Below, piece by piece: positions 54,577 through 64,000 of a stretch of 64,000 nucleotides of DNA (positions within the stretch are counted from its first letter, which is position 1; the number at the start of each line of letters is the position of its first letter). Position numbers and translations under genes: made by a program. The notes beneath the pieces were generated by a model, which worked only from the letters and a program-made list of their open reading frames with translations, made no database searches and had not been told where the DNA came from. The stretch covers positions 80,688 through 144,687 of the forward strand of contig NZ_MUJY01000191.1 of assembly GCF_002286785.1 (NCBI RefSeq). Direction: 5' to 3'. This DNA comes from Pseudomonas sp. PIC25 (lineage in GTDB: Bacteria; Pseudomonadota; Gammaproteobacteria; Pseudomonadales; Pseudomonadaceae).

Positions 54577-55420
54577 AGCCTTCGGCGATGTGCTCGGCCA
54601 GGCACTCGGTAACCGGGTTCTGGCTGTGCGGGTTGCGCAGCAGCACGATGCTCGCCATCGGCATGCCTGGCAGTCCCTCCGCTTCGCCGAGGATGCGCAT
54701 GTCCGGTGGAATCAGGCTCTGCAACTGGGCGGTGATGGCCAGGCCGGCGCTGACCACCGCCATGATCGCCGAGAGGCTGGGGCTGGTGTAGGCCATGCGA
54801 TAAGGGCGCTCCATGCTGTCCAGGGCATTGCAGGCCCAGGAGCGGCAGAAGCAGTCCGAGTTGAACATCGCCAGCGGCAGCGGATTTTGCTCGTGTGGGG
54901 CAAAGCCAACCGCCTCGGCCCAGACAACGTGTTCCTGGCGCAGTAGCTGGCCGATTTCCTTGCCCGGCTCGCGGGTGACGATGGTCAGGTCGAGATCACT
55001 GCGTTGCAGCAGTTGGAACGACGGCTCGCAATGTACCTCCACTTGGACTAGCGGGTAGGCCTGGGCGAAGCGCGACAGGATGCCGGGCAGGAAGCGCATG
55101 ACGTAGTCGTCGGGCGTACCGATGCGCACCGAGCCGACCATGTGCGGTTCGCGCAAGGTGGTCAGCACTTCGCCGTGCAGTTTGAGGATGCGCCGTGCGT
55201 AGCCGAGCAGCACCTGGCCTTCTGGCGTGAGCCGAACCTGCCGGCCATCGCGCTCGAACAGCGCCCGTTCCAGCACTTCTTCTTCCAGCCGCTTCATCTG
55301 CATGCTGACTGCCGACTGGGTACGGTTGACGGCTTCGGCCGCACGGGTGAAACCGCCCGTGTCGGCAATCGCAACGAAGGTGCGCAGAAGTTCCGTGTCG
55401 ATACCGACGTAGCTGCTCAT
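54566..55420 (-). CDS. LysR-family transcriptional regulator
   Basis: A 284-residue LTTR with the wHTH ELLRTFVAIADTGGFTRAAEAVNRTQSAVSMQMKRLEEEV and a substrate-binding domain. The pattern LFERDGRQVRLTPEGQVLLGYARRIL is typical. It converges on the TauE gene and diverges from the DUF1127 gene. No specific ligand can be inferred. Confidence 0.92.
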   Translation of the reverse strand: MSSYVGIDTELLRTFVAIADTGGFTRAAEAVNRTQSAVSMQMKRLEEEVLERALFERDGRQVRLTPEGQVLLGYARRILKLHGEVLTTLREPHMVGSVRIGTPDDYVMRFLPGILSRFAQAYPLVQVEVHCEPSFQLLQRSDLDLTIVTREPGKEIGQLLRQEHVVWAEAVGFAPHEQNPLPLAMFNSDCFCRSWACNALDSMERPYRMAYTSPSLSAIMAVVSAGLAITAQLQSLIPPDMRILGEAEGLPGMPMASIVLLRNPHSQNPVTECLAEHIAEGFKL

Positions 55421-55558
55421 CCATCAATCTCCGAGATGAGTGACATAAAAAACATTCGTTGGATTGATCTTAAGCCCGGCGAGACACTGTCGCCAATCCT
55501 GAAGCGCTGAGTGGCAGTGCTCGGATACCCAGGATGGTTCAGATCGGAGGGCTTCGCT

Positions 55559-55792
55559 ATGAAATTCCAACGCGGTTACGCCATTGCTTCTACATTTCCT
55601 CAGGCCCGCCATGGCTTCGGCCTCCTGCTGGCGAGTGCCTGGAACCGGCTGCAACGCTGGCGGGTACTGGCCAGGCAGCGCCGGCAACTGGCTGCGTTGA
55701 GCGATGACGCGCTCAAGGATATCGGGCTGACACGGGCTGACGTCTACCAGGAAAGCGAGCGGCCGTTCTGGAGCGATCCGCTCAAGCGCTGA
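55559..55792 (+). CDS. DUF1127 small protein
   Basis: A 77-residue protein whose C-terminal part WNRLQRWRVLARQRRQLAALSDDALKDIGLTRADVYQE matches the DUF1127 (YjiS-like) pattern of a basic helix followed by L-[SD]-D-x-x-L-x-D-I-G. Such small Arg-rich proteins have been linked to RNA/phosphate metabolism in alphaproteobacteria. The ATG at 55559 lies after GGAGGG; a GTG at 55511 is an alternative. It is divergent from the LysR gene. Confidence 0.85.
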   Translation: MKFQRGYAIASTFPQARHGFGLLLASAWNRLQRWRVLARQRRQLAALSDDALKDIGLTRADVYQESERPFWSDPLKR

Positions 55793-55812
55793 GTCTCAAA
55801 AAGGAGTTATGA

Positions 55813-56289
55813 ATGACGCAGCACTATCATCTGGCCCAGGTAAACGTAGCCAAGGCCAGGGCACCCCTGGATGACCCGCTCATGCAGGGGTTCGTCGAAC
55901 AGTTGGATCACATCAATGCTCTCGCGGAGCGCAGCCCGGGTTTCGTCTGGCGGCTCAAGGACGAGGCTGGCGATGCCACGGCAATCCGGTTGTTCGGCGA
56001 TCCTTCGATCATCGTGAACCTGTCGGTGTGGCAATCGCTGGAGGCGCTCAAGACATATGTCTACCAAGGCGACCACCTGAAGGTTCTGCGCGATCGCAAG
56101 CAGTGGTTCGAGAAACTGGCGATCCCGCATCTGGCGCTCTGGTGGATTCCGGCCGGGCAGGTGCCGACCCTGGAGGAGGCGCGGCGGGCGCTGCTCTGTA
56201 TGGATGCGCATGGCTCGAGCGAGCGGGCGTTCACCTTTGCGCGGCCGTTTCCAATGCCGGATGAGAACGTGGCGGTGTGTGCGGTCTGA
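55813..56289 (+). CDS. DUF3291 protein
   Basis: A 158-residue protein. HYHLAQVNVAKARAPLDDPLMQGFVEQLDHINALAERSPGFVWRL and IIVNLSVWQSLEALKTYVY are typical of DUF3291, an ABM/dimeric alpha-beta-barrel-like family of unknown function. AAGGAG lies before the start. It may be cotranscribed with the DUF1127 gene 20 bases upstream. Confidence 0.87.
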   Translation: MTQHYHLAQVNVAKARAPLDDPLMQGFVEQLDHINALAERSPGFVWRLKDEAGDATAIRLFGDPSIIVNLSVWQSLEALKTYVYQGDHLKVLRDRKQWFEKLAIPHLALWWIPAGQVPTLEEARRALLCMDAHGSSERAFTFARPFPMPDENVAVCAV

Positions 56290-56339
56290 GCTAAGATCGC
56301 CGAGGGTTACCGCCGCTCCGGTGCGGCTTTGGAGAATGG

Positions 56340-57557
56340 ATGTCCGTTGCGTTGTCGTTGTCGCTCAAGGAAGCCCGCCGTCTCGCGCTGGCGGCCCAGG
56401 GCTTTACCAGTCGCCGGCCGACCGCCGCGATCCGTGCGGCACACCTGCTCAAGGTGATTGAGCGCCTTGGCGTCGTACAGATCGATTCGGTAAACGCCCT
56501 GGTGCGTTCTCATTACCTGCCGCTGTTTTCCCGCCTTGGCATCTACCCCCGCAAACTGCTCGACCAAGCTGCCTGGAGCACCGGGCGGCAGCGGGCGTTG
56601 TTCGAATACTGGGGGCACGAGGCTTCGCTGCTGCCACTGGAGCTGTATCCCGCGATGCGCTGGCGGATGCGCCGTGCGGCGCGTGGGGAAGGCATCTACC
56701 GGCAACTGGCGCGCTTTGGCGTGGAGCAGCAGCCGCTGATCCAGCGTGTGCTGCAAACGGTGCGGGAGCAGGGGGCGCTGGGGGCGGGTAGCCTGTCCAC
56801 GCGGCAAGAGCGGGCCGGACCCTGGTGGGACTGGAGTGCGGAGAAGCACGCGTTGGAATGGCTGTTCGCCGCCGGCGAGGTGACGGTCGCCGGCCGACGG
56901 GGATTCGAGCGGCTGTACGATCTGCCGGAGCGGGTCATCCCATCCGTCATCCTGGCGCAGCCCGAGCCGGACGAGGCGGAGGCGCAGCGCCGGCTATTGC
57001 TGCGTTCGGCGGCGGCATTGGGCGTGGCGACGGAAAAGGACCTGCGCGACTACTATCGGCTCGAGCCGGCCGACACCCGCGTGCGACTGGCTGAGTTGGT
57101 GGAGAGCGGCGATCTGTCGCTTGTCCGGGTACAGGGTTGGGATAAGCCGGCCTACTGCCTGGGCGAGCCCAGGGTGCCGCGCAAGGTGACGGCCAGTGCC
57201 TTGCTATCGCCGTTCGATTCGCTGATCTGGGAGCGGGCACGGACCGAGCGCCTGTTCGATTTCCATTACCGCCTGGAAATCTATACCCCGCCGCACAAGC
57301 GGGTGTATGGCTACTACGTGCTGCCGTTCCTCCATCACGAGCGCCTTGTCGCGCGGGTCGATTTGCGCAGTGAGCGGGCCCATGGGCGCCTGGCGGTGCA
57401 TGCCGTACATGGGGAGGAGGCGGGGTTGCACGAGGAAGCGCTCGTCGCCCTGGCGGGCGAGTTGCGGGCTCTGGCCGATTGGCTCGAACTGCCGGACGTG
57501 GCGTTGAATTGCCGGTCCGCGCTGGCGGCCCGGCTACAGCTGTTGTTGTACGGTTGA
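56340..57557 (+). CDS. YcaQ/AlkX-type winged-helix DNA glycosylase
   Basis: A 405-residue protein of the HTH_42/DUF1006 family. Three winged-helix regions are followed by a beta-barrel. The conserved Q-I-D motif is at residues 47-49 (VVQIDSVNALVRSHYLPLFSRLG), the residue set used by YcaQ (AlkX) to unhook interstrand crosslinks, while AlkZ has Q-x-Q. FEYWGHEASLLP and RLFDFHYRLEIYTP further match the family. It is predicted to remove bulky or crosslinked alkyl bases from DNA. Confidence 0.88.
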   Translation: MSVALSLSLKEARRLALAAQGFTSRRPTAAIRAAHLLKVIERLGVVQIDSVNALVRSHYLPLFSRLGIYPRKLLDQAAWSTGRQRALFEYWGHEASLLPLELYPAMRWRMRRAARGEGIYRQLARFGVEQQPLIQRVLQTVREQGALGAGSLSTRQERAGPWWDWSAEKHALEWLFAAGEVTVAGRRGFERLYDLPERVIPSVILAQPEPDEAEAQRRLLLRSAAALGVATEKDLRDYYRLEPADTRVRLAELVESGDLSLVRVQGWDKPAYCLGEPRVPRKVTASALLSPFDSLIWERARTERLFDFHYRLEIYTPPHKRVYGYYVLPFLHHERLVARVDLRSERAHGRLAVHAVHGEEAGLHEEALVALAGELRALADWLELPDVALNCRSALAARLQLLLYG

Positions 57558-57580
57558 AGTCGGATCGGCGGGGCTGCTCT

Positions 57581-57679
57581 TGTAGGAGCCAGCTCTGCTG
57601 GCGAAGCTTCTGCGCGGTCCCATTCGCGAGCAGAGCTCGCTCCTACAAAGGTATGTGCGGGGCGCGAATCCATTCGCGC
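57581..57679. repeat. REP-type inverted pair plus short palindrome
   Basis: TGTAGGAGCCAGCTCTGCTG at 57581 and GCGAGCAGAGCTCGCTCCTACA ending 57647 are inverted arms, followed by GCGCGAATCCATTCGCGC at 57662-57679. The third such pair in the window. Together with the spacer it fills the gap before the DAHP synthase. Confidence 0.8.
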
Positions 57680-57731
57680 ATGACTGCTGTTCCTTCGCGG
57701 ATGAATCTGCTCCTGCGAGTAAGTGTGGTGC

Positions 57732-59183
<1,452 letters not shown>

Positions 59184-59254
59184 CTATTGGCCGAGCCCGC
59201 TAAGATGCGCCTCCCTTTTCGCGGGCCTCTTGCCCGCCGCGAGACGAGACACCC

Positions 59255-60004
59255 ATGGAAAAAGAGGAACGCCTGCTTGCCGAGGTTCGCGACGAGTTTG
59301 GCCTGATCCGCGTACTGGAGGTGGGCGACTACCGGTTCCTCGAGTTCGGCGAATCGGTGGAGCAGAGCTGCGTATTCACCCGCGATCCGAGCTGGCTGGA
59401 GTACGACTACACCCGCGCCATGCTGCTCGGTGCGCTCTGCCACGAGGCGCCGGAGAGTGCGCTGTTCCTCGGCCTGGGGGCCGGCAGTCTGACCCAGGCG
59501 TGCCTGAAGTTCCTGCCGCTGGAGGATGTCGAGGCCATCGAGCTGCGCCCCGATGTGCCGCGCCTGGCCCAGGAGTTTCTCGGCCTGGGCGACGATCCGC
59601 GGCTGTATATCCGTGTCGGCGATGCGCTGGACCTGTTGGAAAGCGCCGAGCAGGCCGACCTGATCTTCGTCGATCTCTATACCGATACCGGCCCGGCTCC
59701 GGGGCACCTGGCCTGGCGCTTTCTCGAACGTTGCCAGCAGCAGCTCAATCCGGGCGGCTGGCTGGTGATCAACCAGTGGACCAACGACGAAGGCAAGCCG
59801 CTTGGCGCGGCGCTGCTGCGCGGGCTCTATCACCGGCATTACTGGGAGTGCCCGGTGAAAGAGGGCAACGTGATCCTGCTGGTGCCGGCCGATCTCGAAC
59901 AACAGCTCGATCTGGACGGCCTGGTCGCCAGGGCCGATGCGCTGGCACCCAGGCTCGGCTATTCCCTGCGGCCGTTGATCGAGGTGCTGCGCCCGGCGAC
60001 CTGA
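59255..60004 (+). CDS. Spermidine-synthase-like methyltransferase-fold protein
   Basis: A 249-residue protein with the aminopropyltransferase/methyltransferase fold. SALFLGLGAGSLTQACLKFLP is the nucleotide-binding loop, DVEAIELRPDVPRLA the acidic strand, and ADLIFVDLYTDTG the Asp loop. Signature residues of true SpeE are only partly recognisable, so a role in polyamine synthesis is uncertain. It is divergent from the DAHP synthase gene. Confidence 0.85.
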   Translation: MEKEERLLAEVRDEFGLIRVLEVGDYRFLEFGESVEQSCVFTRDPSWLEYDYTRAMLLGALCHEAPESALFLGLGAGSLTQACLKFLPLEDVEAIELRPDVPRLAQEFLGLGDDPRLYIRVGDALDLLESAEQADLIFVDLYTDTGPAPGHLAWRFLERCQQQLNPGGWLVINQWTNDEGKPLGAALLRGLYHRHYWECPVKEGNVILLVPADLEQQLDLDGLVARADALAPRLGYSLRPLIEVLRPAT

Positions 60005-60112
60005 CGAAAATTTTTCTCTCCGGCTGTCGATCCGTCGTCATGCCGCTCGACTATGGGTTAGAGCGACCTCATGACGAGGCTCGCGACATCCCATTCGGGA
60101 AGGAGAGCAATC

Positions 60113-60526
60113 ATGCTGGTTCAAGCCTATCTATTCTTCCATGGCCGTTGCGAAGAGGCCCTGACCTTCTACCGGCAGGCGCTGGGCGCGGAGGTGTCGG
60201 AGCTGCTGCGTTTCAGCGATAGCCCCGATCCGCTGCCGGAAGGCATGCTGCCGCCCGGCTACGAAAGCAAGGTGATGCATTGCTGCTTCCGCATCGGCGA
60301 GACGCAGGTGATGGCGTCCGACGGTTGCAGCGCGGAGCAGCCCGGCTTCAAGGGCTTCTCCCTGTCGATCACGCTGCAGAGTGCAGCCGAGGCCGACCGG
60401 ATTTTCACGGCGCTGGGCGAGGGCGGCCAAGTGCAGATGCCGCTCGGCAAGACCTTCTGGTCGCCATGCTTCGGCATCGTGACGGACCGTTTCGGCGTGT
60501 CTTGGATGCTCAATGTGATCGAGTGA
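60113..60526 (+). CDS. VOC-family (PhnB-like) protein
   Basis: A 137-residue vicinal-oxygen-chelate fold protein. The beta-alpha-beta units are seen in VQAYLFFHGRCEEALTFYRQALGAEV and VMHCCFRIGETQVMASDG, and PFGKTFWSP-like LGKTFWSPCFGIVTDRFGVSWMLNV closes the domain, as in PhnB-like members. Ligand and reaction unknown. It is followed 33 bases later by a YciI gene that is often its neighbour. Confidence 0.9.
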   Translation: MLVQAYLFFHGRCEEALTFYRQALGAEVSELLRFSDSPDPLPEGMLPPGYESKVMHCCFRIGETQVMASDGCSAEQPGFKGFSLSITLQSAAEADRIFTALGEGGQVQMPLGKTFWSPCFGIVTDRFGVSWMLNVIE

Positions 60527-60559
60527 TTTCCCACAACGATTGATGACAGGAGTCTTGCG

Positions 60560-60982
60560 ATGCGTTTCATGATGCTGATGATCCCCAAGGGCTACGAGAA
60601 AGCGGCACCGGGCACCACGCCGGACCCGGACGCTGTGGCGGCGATGATGAAGTACAACGAATCCCTGCAGGAGGCCGGTGTGCTGCTCGCGCTGGATGGG
60701 CTGCATCCGCTGGCCACCGGTGCGCGGGTGTCGTTTGCCGGGGGCAAGCCGACCGTGACCGATGGTCCCTACGTGGAAACCAACGAGGTGCTGGGCGGCT
60801 ACTGGATGATCCGGGTGAATTCGAAGGAAGAGGCCATCGAATGGGCGAAGCGCTGCCCGGCGGGCGACAACGAAGTGATCGAGTTGCGCCAGGTGTTCGA
60901 GATGGAAGACTTTCCCGCCGATGTGCAGGAAGCGGCGTCCGGTTTCACCGAGATGCAGGCATCGGCACAGGGCTCGCGCTAG
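60560..60982 (+). CDS. YciI-family (DGPF) protein
   Basis: A 140-residue YCII/DGPF-type protein. MRFMMLMIPKGYE opens it and TVTDGPYVETNEVLGGYWMIRVNSKEEAIEWAKRCP carries the DGPF-like signature (DGPY). Such proteins often accompany VOC proteins and sigma factors of the ECF type; no sigma factor is present here. Function unknown. Confidence 0.9.
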   Translation: MRFMMLMIPKGYEKAAPGTTPDPDAVAAMMKYNESLQEAGVLLALDGLHPLATGARVSFAGGKPTVTDGPYVETNEVLGGYWMIRVNSKEEAIEWAKRCPAGDNEVIELRQVFEMEDFPADVQEAASGFTEMQASAQGSR

Positions 60983-61030
60983 CGGCGCCCCGCAGGGGGC
61001 CGAGCGGCGGGTGCCGCCCGGGTGCCGGGA

Positions 61031-61822
61031 TCAATGTCCCTGAAAGTTGCCGGGGCGGCGTTCGAGCATGGCGCGAACGCCTTCCTGCGCATCTTCCGTG
61101 GCCATGAGCGTGCGCACGATGGGCGCCAGGCTGCGGATTGCCGCCTGTTCGCCTTCGCGTACCGCCTGGCGCGCCGAGGCGAGGGTGGCCTGTACGCCGA
61201 GGGGCGCCTGCGCCGCGATCCGTTCGGCCAGCCAGAGTGCGCGTGGCAGTAGGTCTTCGCTGGCCACCACTTCCTGCACCAGACCGAGCCGGTAGGCTTC
61301 ATGGGCATCGAATTCATCACCGGTGAGCAGCCAGCGCATGGCGTTGCCCCAGCCGGCGTGCTGGTGCAGGCGCAGGGTGGCACCGCCGAAGGGGAAGATG
61401 CCGCGCTGCACTTCCATCTGGGCGAAGCGGGTATTGCTGGCGCAGAGGCAGATATCCGAGGCGAGCATCAGTTCGATACCAATCGTGAAGCAGTACCCCT
61501 GGGCGGCGACGATCACCGGTTTGCTGACCCGGGGGCCATTGAACACACCCCAGGGGTCGCAGCCGCCCTCGGGAACCCCCCAGCCTTCGGCGAACACCGG
61601 TGCGACATTGGCGAGGTCCAGGCCGGCGGTGAAGTGTTCTCCATGAGCGAAGACCAGGGCGACCCGGGCCTCGTTGTCATTCTCGAACTCGCCATAGGCG
61701 AGCGCCAGGTCGTTCAGCAGCTCGATATCGAAGGCATTGCGCTTGGCCACGCGATCCAGGCCGAGCAACAGGACATGGCCGCGCTTCTCGCGGCTGACGC
61801 GGCCGTTGGGGCTTTCTGCCAT
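61031..61822 (-). CDS. Crotonase/enoyl-CoA hydratase-like protein
   Basis: A 263-residue crotonase-fold protein. Oxyanion-hole segments are GEHFTAGLDLANV and GYCFTIGIELMLASDICLCAS. FAQMEVQRGIFPFGGATLRL contains one of the usual acidic residues, while the second canonical Glu is not obvious, so hydratase activity is not certain. ATG at 61822 was chosen; upstream open frame is not crotonase-like. It diverges from deaD. Confidence 0.9.
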   Translation of the reverse strand: MAESPNGRVSREKRGHVLLLGLDRVAKRNAFDIELLNDLALAYGEFENDNEARVALVFAHGEHFTAGLDLANVAPVFAEGWGVPEGGCDPWGVFNGPRVSKPVIVAAQGYCFTIGIELMLASDICLCASNTRFAQMEVQRGIFPFGGATLRLHQHAGWGNAMRWLLTGDEFDAHEAYRLGLVQEVVASEDLLPRALWLAERIAAQAPLGVQATLASARQAVREGEQAAIRSLAPIVRTLMATEDAQEGVRAMLERRPGNFQGH

Positions 61823-61981
61823 GACGGAAATCCTTGTGCGGGGAACGGAAAGACCCGAGGGGTATAGCTGCCGGTTCGCACCTTGTCCAAGGTGGCCGGG
61901 CGCCATTGCCTTTGGTTGCGGAAGGGTTGACCGTCCGGCGGTGCGCCGGGAAAAATCCACGCACCTGCAGCTTTTTTCCGG

Positions 61982-62206
61982 TATAGTGCGCGCCGGCCTG
62001 AAATCAGGCTTCGTTACAGGTAGTGCAATTTCTCCGAAACCTCGCTTTCGGCTGCGTGTCCGCCCCGCGGACTATCCTTGACGTTTCATCCATTCACGCG
62101 TTCTCGCAAATTCTCGTCAGCCAGGCTGCCAGGGCGACCCCAGGGTCTTTCATGGCATGTGCAGCCTCGGACATGGGGTCTTTGCGGATGCACACGAGGC
62201 AGACCC
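61982..62206 (+). promoter_or_regulatory. Promoter and long leader of deaD
   Basis: A TATAGT -10 at 61982-61987 lies about 220 bases before the deaD ATG at 62207, with only a weak -35. A six-base hairpin GCCTGA / TCAGGC at 61996-62009 lies near the 5' end. Long structured leaders are usual for cold-inducible DEAD-box helicase mRNAs. The remaining stretch 61823-61981 shows no gene. Confidence 0.5.
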
Positions 62207-63871
62207 ATGACCCAGGAAACCGGCGGCTTCGCCGCGCTCGGCCTTCATCCCGCTGTACTCTCCGCGATCACCGCGGTGGGTTACGAAGAGCCTTCCCCCA
62301 TTCAGTCCCAGTCGATCCCGGTGATCCTCGGCGGCCACGACATGATCGGCCAGGCCCAGACCGGCACCGGCAAGACCGCGGCTTTCGCGTTGCCGCTGCT
62401 GAGCCGTCTCGATCCGTCCCGTCGTGAGCCCCAGATACTGATCCTCGCGCCGACCCGCGAGCTGGCCCTGCAAGTGGCCACCGCGTTCGAAACCTATTCC
62501 AAGCAGATGCCCGGCGTTGGTGTCGTCGCCGTCTACGGTGGCGCGCCCATGGGGCCGCAACTCAAGGCGCTGCGCCAGGGCGCGCAGATTCTGGTCGCCA
62601 CGCCCGGCCGTCTGTGCGATCACCTGCGCCGCGACGAGAAGATGCTCTCGACCGTGCAGCACCTGGTGCTCGACGAGGCCGACGAGATGCTCAAGCTCGG
62701 CTTCATGGACGATCTGGAAGTAATCTTCCAGGCGCTGCCGGAAGAGCGTCAGACCGTGCTGTTCTCCGCGACCCTGCCGCATTCGATCCGTGCCATCGCC
62801 GAAAAGCACCTGCGTAACCCGCAGCACATCAAGATCGCCGCCAAGACCCAGACCGTGGCGCGCATCGAGCAGGCCCACCTGATGGTGCATGCCGACCAAA
62901 AGACCGCAGCGGTGCTGCGTCTGCTGGAGGTGGAGGAGTTCGACGCGCTGATCGCCTTCGTGCGCACCAAGCAGGCCACCCTTGACCTGGCCAGTGCGCT
63001 GGAAGCCAAGGGTTACAAGGCGGCCGCGCTGAACGGCGATATCGCGCAGAACCAGCGCGAGCGGGTCATCGACTCGCTGAAGGACGGTCGCCTGGACATC
63101 GTGGTCGCCACCGACGTGGCGGCGCGCGGTATCGACGTACCGCGCATCACCCACGTATTCAACGTCGACATGCCGTACGACCCGGAATCCTACGTGCACC
63201 GCATCGGCCGTACCGGGCGTGCCGGCCGTGATGGCCGTGCGCTGCTGCTGGTGACCCCGCGCGAGCGCCGTATGCTGCAGGTGATCGAGCGCGTCACCGG
63301 GCAGAAGGTCGCCGAGGTACGCCTGCCGAATGCCCAGCAGGTACTGGATGCCCGCATCAAGAAGCTGACCGCCAGCCTGGTGCCGCTGGTGGCCGACGCC
63401 GAGGAAACCCACGGCGAGCTGCTCGACCGCCTGATCGCCGATATCGGTTGCAGCCCGCGTGCCCTGGCGGCGGCGTTGTTGCGCAAGGCCACTCACGGCC
63501 AGGCGCTCAACCTCGCCGAAGTCGAGCGCGAGCAGCCTCTGGTGCCGAGTGCGGCTCCGCGCGAGCGCAGCGAGCGTTCCAGTGAGCGTGGCGAATACCG
63601 CGAACGTCGTGCGCCCATGCCGCTGGCCGAAGGCCGGGCGCGCTGTCGCACCTCGCTGGGGGCGCGTGACGGCATCGCGGCGAAGAACCTGCTCGGCGCC
63701 ATCCTCAACGAGGGCGGCCTGGCTCGCGAGGCCATCGGGCGTATCCAGATCCGCGAGACGTTCAGCCTGATCGAGCTGCCGGAAGAGGGGCTGGATCGCC
63801 TGCTCGGCAAGCTCAAGGACACCCGTGTGGCCGGCAAGCAGTTGAAGCTGCGTCGGTATCGCGAGGACTGA
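62207..63871 (+). CDS. deaD: DEAD-box ATP-dependent RNA helicase DeaD/CsdA
   Basis: A 554-residue helicase. Motifs in order: Q motif (FAALGLHPAVLSAITAVGYEEPSPIQ), I AQTGTGKT, Ia PTRELA, GG, Ib TPGR, II DEAD, III SAT, V ATDVAARGIDVP, VI HRIGRTGR. The C-terminus has a basic linker and an RRM-like DbpA/CsdA domain (LGAILNEGGLAREAIGRIQIRETFSLIELPEE). It acts in ribosome assembly and mRNA unwinding at low temperature. ATG at 62207 with GAGG upstream; the frame opens further upstream but homology starts here. Confidence 0.95.
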   Translation: MTQETGGFAALGLHPAVLSAITAVGYEEPSPIQSQSIPVILGGHDMIGQAQTGTGKTAAFALPLLSRLDPSRREPQILILAPTRELALQVATAFETYSKQMPGVGVVAVYGGAPMGPQLKALRQGAQILVATPGRLCDHLRRDEKMLSTVQHLVLDEADEMLKLGFMDDLEVIFQALPEERQTVLFSATLPHSIRAIAEKHLRNPQHIKIAAKTQTVARIEQAHLMVHADQKTAAVLRLLEVEEFDALIAFVRTKQATLDLASALEAKGYKAAALNGDIAQNQRERVIDSLKDGRLDIVVATDVAARGIDVPRITHVFNVDMPYDPESYVHRIGRTGRAGRDGRALLLVTPRERRMLQVIERVTGQKVAEVRLPNAQQVLDARIKKLTASLVPLVADAEETHGELLDRLIADIGCSPRALAAALLRKATHGQALNLAEVEREQPLVPSAAPRERSERSSERGEYRERRAPMPLAEGRARCRTSLGARDGIAAKNLLGAILNEGGLAREAIGRIQIRETFSLIELPEEGLDRLLGKLKDTRVAGKQLKLRRYRED

Positions 63872-63888
63872 GTCCTGATGTAAACGAC

Positions 63889-63945
63889 AAGCCCCGCTCA
63901 TGCGGTAATGCTGTTCACTTAAGCATTTGAGCCCCGGCGGGGCTT
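63889..63945. repeat. Nested hairpin after deaD
   Basis: Outer stem AAGCCCCGC / GCGGGGCTT (63889-63897 and 63937-63945) encloses inner stem AATGCT / AGCATT (63907-63912 and 63922-63927). Unusual cloverleaf-like symmetry for an intergenic end. It may be a terminator remnant or part of a mobile element extending past the window. Confidence 0.5.
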
Positions 63946-63950
63946 CCCCG

Positions 63951-63986
63951 AAAATCCGATGCCAGGTCTCTGGCATCGGATTTTTT
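63951..63986. terminator. Bidirectional terminator near the right edge
   Basis: Stem AAAATCCGATGCCAG / CTGGCATCGGATTTT with a four-base loop followed by TTTTTT. Works in both directions. An ATG at 63987 follows at once; no product can be judged. Confidence 0.85.
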
Positions 63987-64000
63987 ATGTCTCTCCAACA

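Noticed and set aside
62150..63976. 608-codon open frame on the minus strand across deaD
   Set aside because: Antisense shadow; the helicase motifs on the plus strand are complete.

Overview
This is a high-GC gammaproteobacterial chromosome segment, almost certainly Pseudomonas. The evidence is the cob gene order, a lipase with its Lif foldase, class II DAHP synthase, guanidinobutyrase, YcgL/YcgN around rnd, and paired REP-type palindromes. From memory, several blocks keep Pseudomonas aeruginosa order (cob to oligopeptidase B to HIT; guanidinobutyrase block; DAHP synthase to DeaD), but here they are joined differently. No rRNA, tRNA, CRISPR array, integrase or intact insertion sequence was recognised.

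Layout. 1-2.5 kb: end of a cobalamin operon (cobU end, cobT, cobC, cobS). 2.5-4.8 kb: cysteine-rich copper-storage-like protein divergent from a MarR regulator whose promoter, operator and start codon overlap, then an MFS carrier. 4.9-11.9 kb: DUF2167 protein, secreted lipase plus foldase, hybrid sensor kinase, LuxR-type regulator and a FadL-type porin. 12-25.6 kb: housekeeping and conserved-unknown genes (sulfurtransferase, SMP-30-like protein, rnd-ycgL-dehydrogenase-ycgN, zinc protease, GNAT, BrkB, oligopeptidase B, HIT, glutamine amidotransferase).

25.6-32.7 kb is the most interesting part: a divergent MocR regulator and a tight six-gene operon. The six genes are an EamA exporter, a JAMM peptidase, a fused ubiquitin-like/E1/rhodanese protein, a divergent cysteine-synthase-like PLP enzyme, a serine acetyltransferase with an extra C-terminal domain, and an AlaX-like tRNA-editing protein. 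The content predicts a protein-thiocarboxylate route to cysteine or a cysteine-like amino acid, with export and tRNA proofreading. A promoter and two operator copies are visible.

32.7-41.7 kb: VWA/GFA/MoxR block, DUF748 protein, canonical cysK, two convergent EamA carriers and aceK. 41.7-50.8 kb: a three-hairpin repeat, an NCS1 permease with NtrC-like sites and a sigma-54-like promoter, small ORFs, an MBL hydrolase, and a guanidino/amine catabolic block (NCS1 permease, TPP decarboxylase, YjiH carrier, gbuA). 50.8-64 kb: REP pairs, an orphan protein, OhrR-type and two LysR regulators, a TauE carrier, small conserved proteins, a YcaQ/AlkX-type glycosylase, class II DAHP synthase, a spermidine-synthase-fold protein, VOC and YciI proteins, a crotonase, and DeaD with a long leader. 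The window ends in nested hairpins and a terminator.
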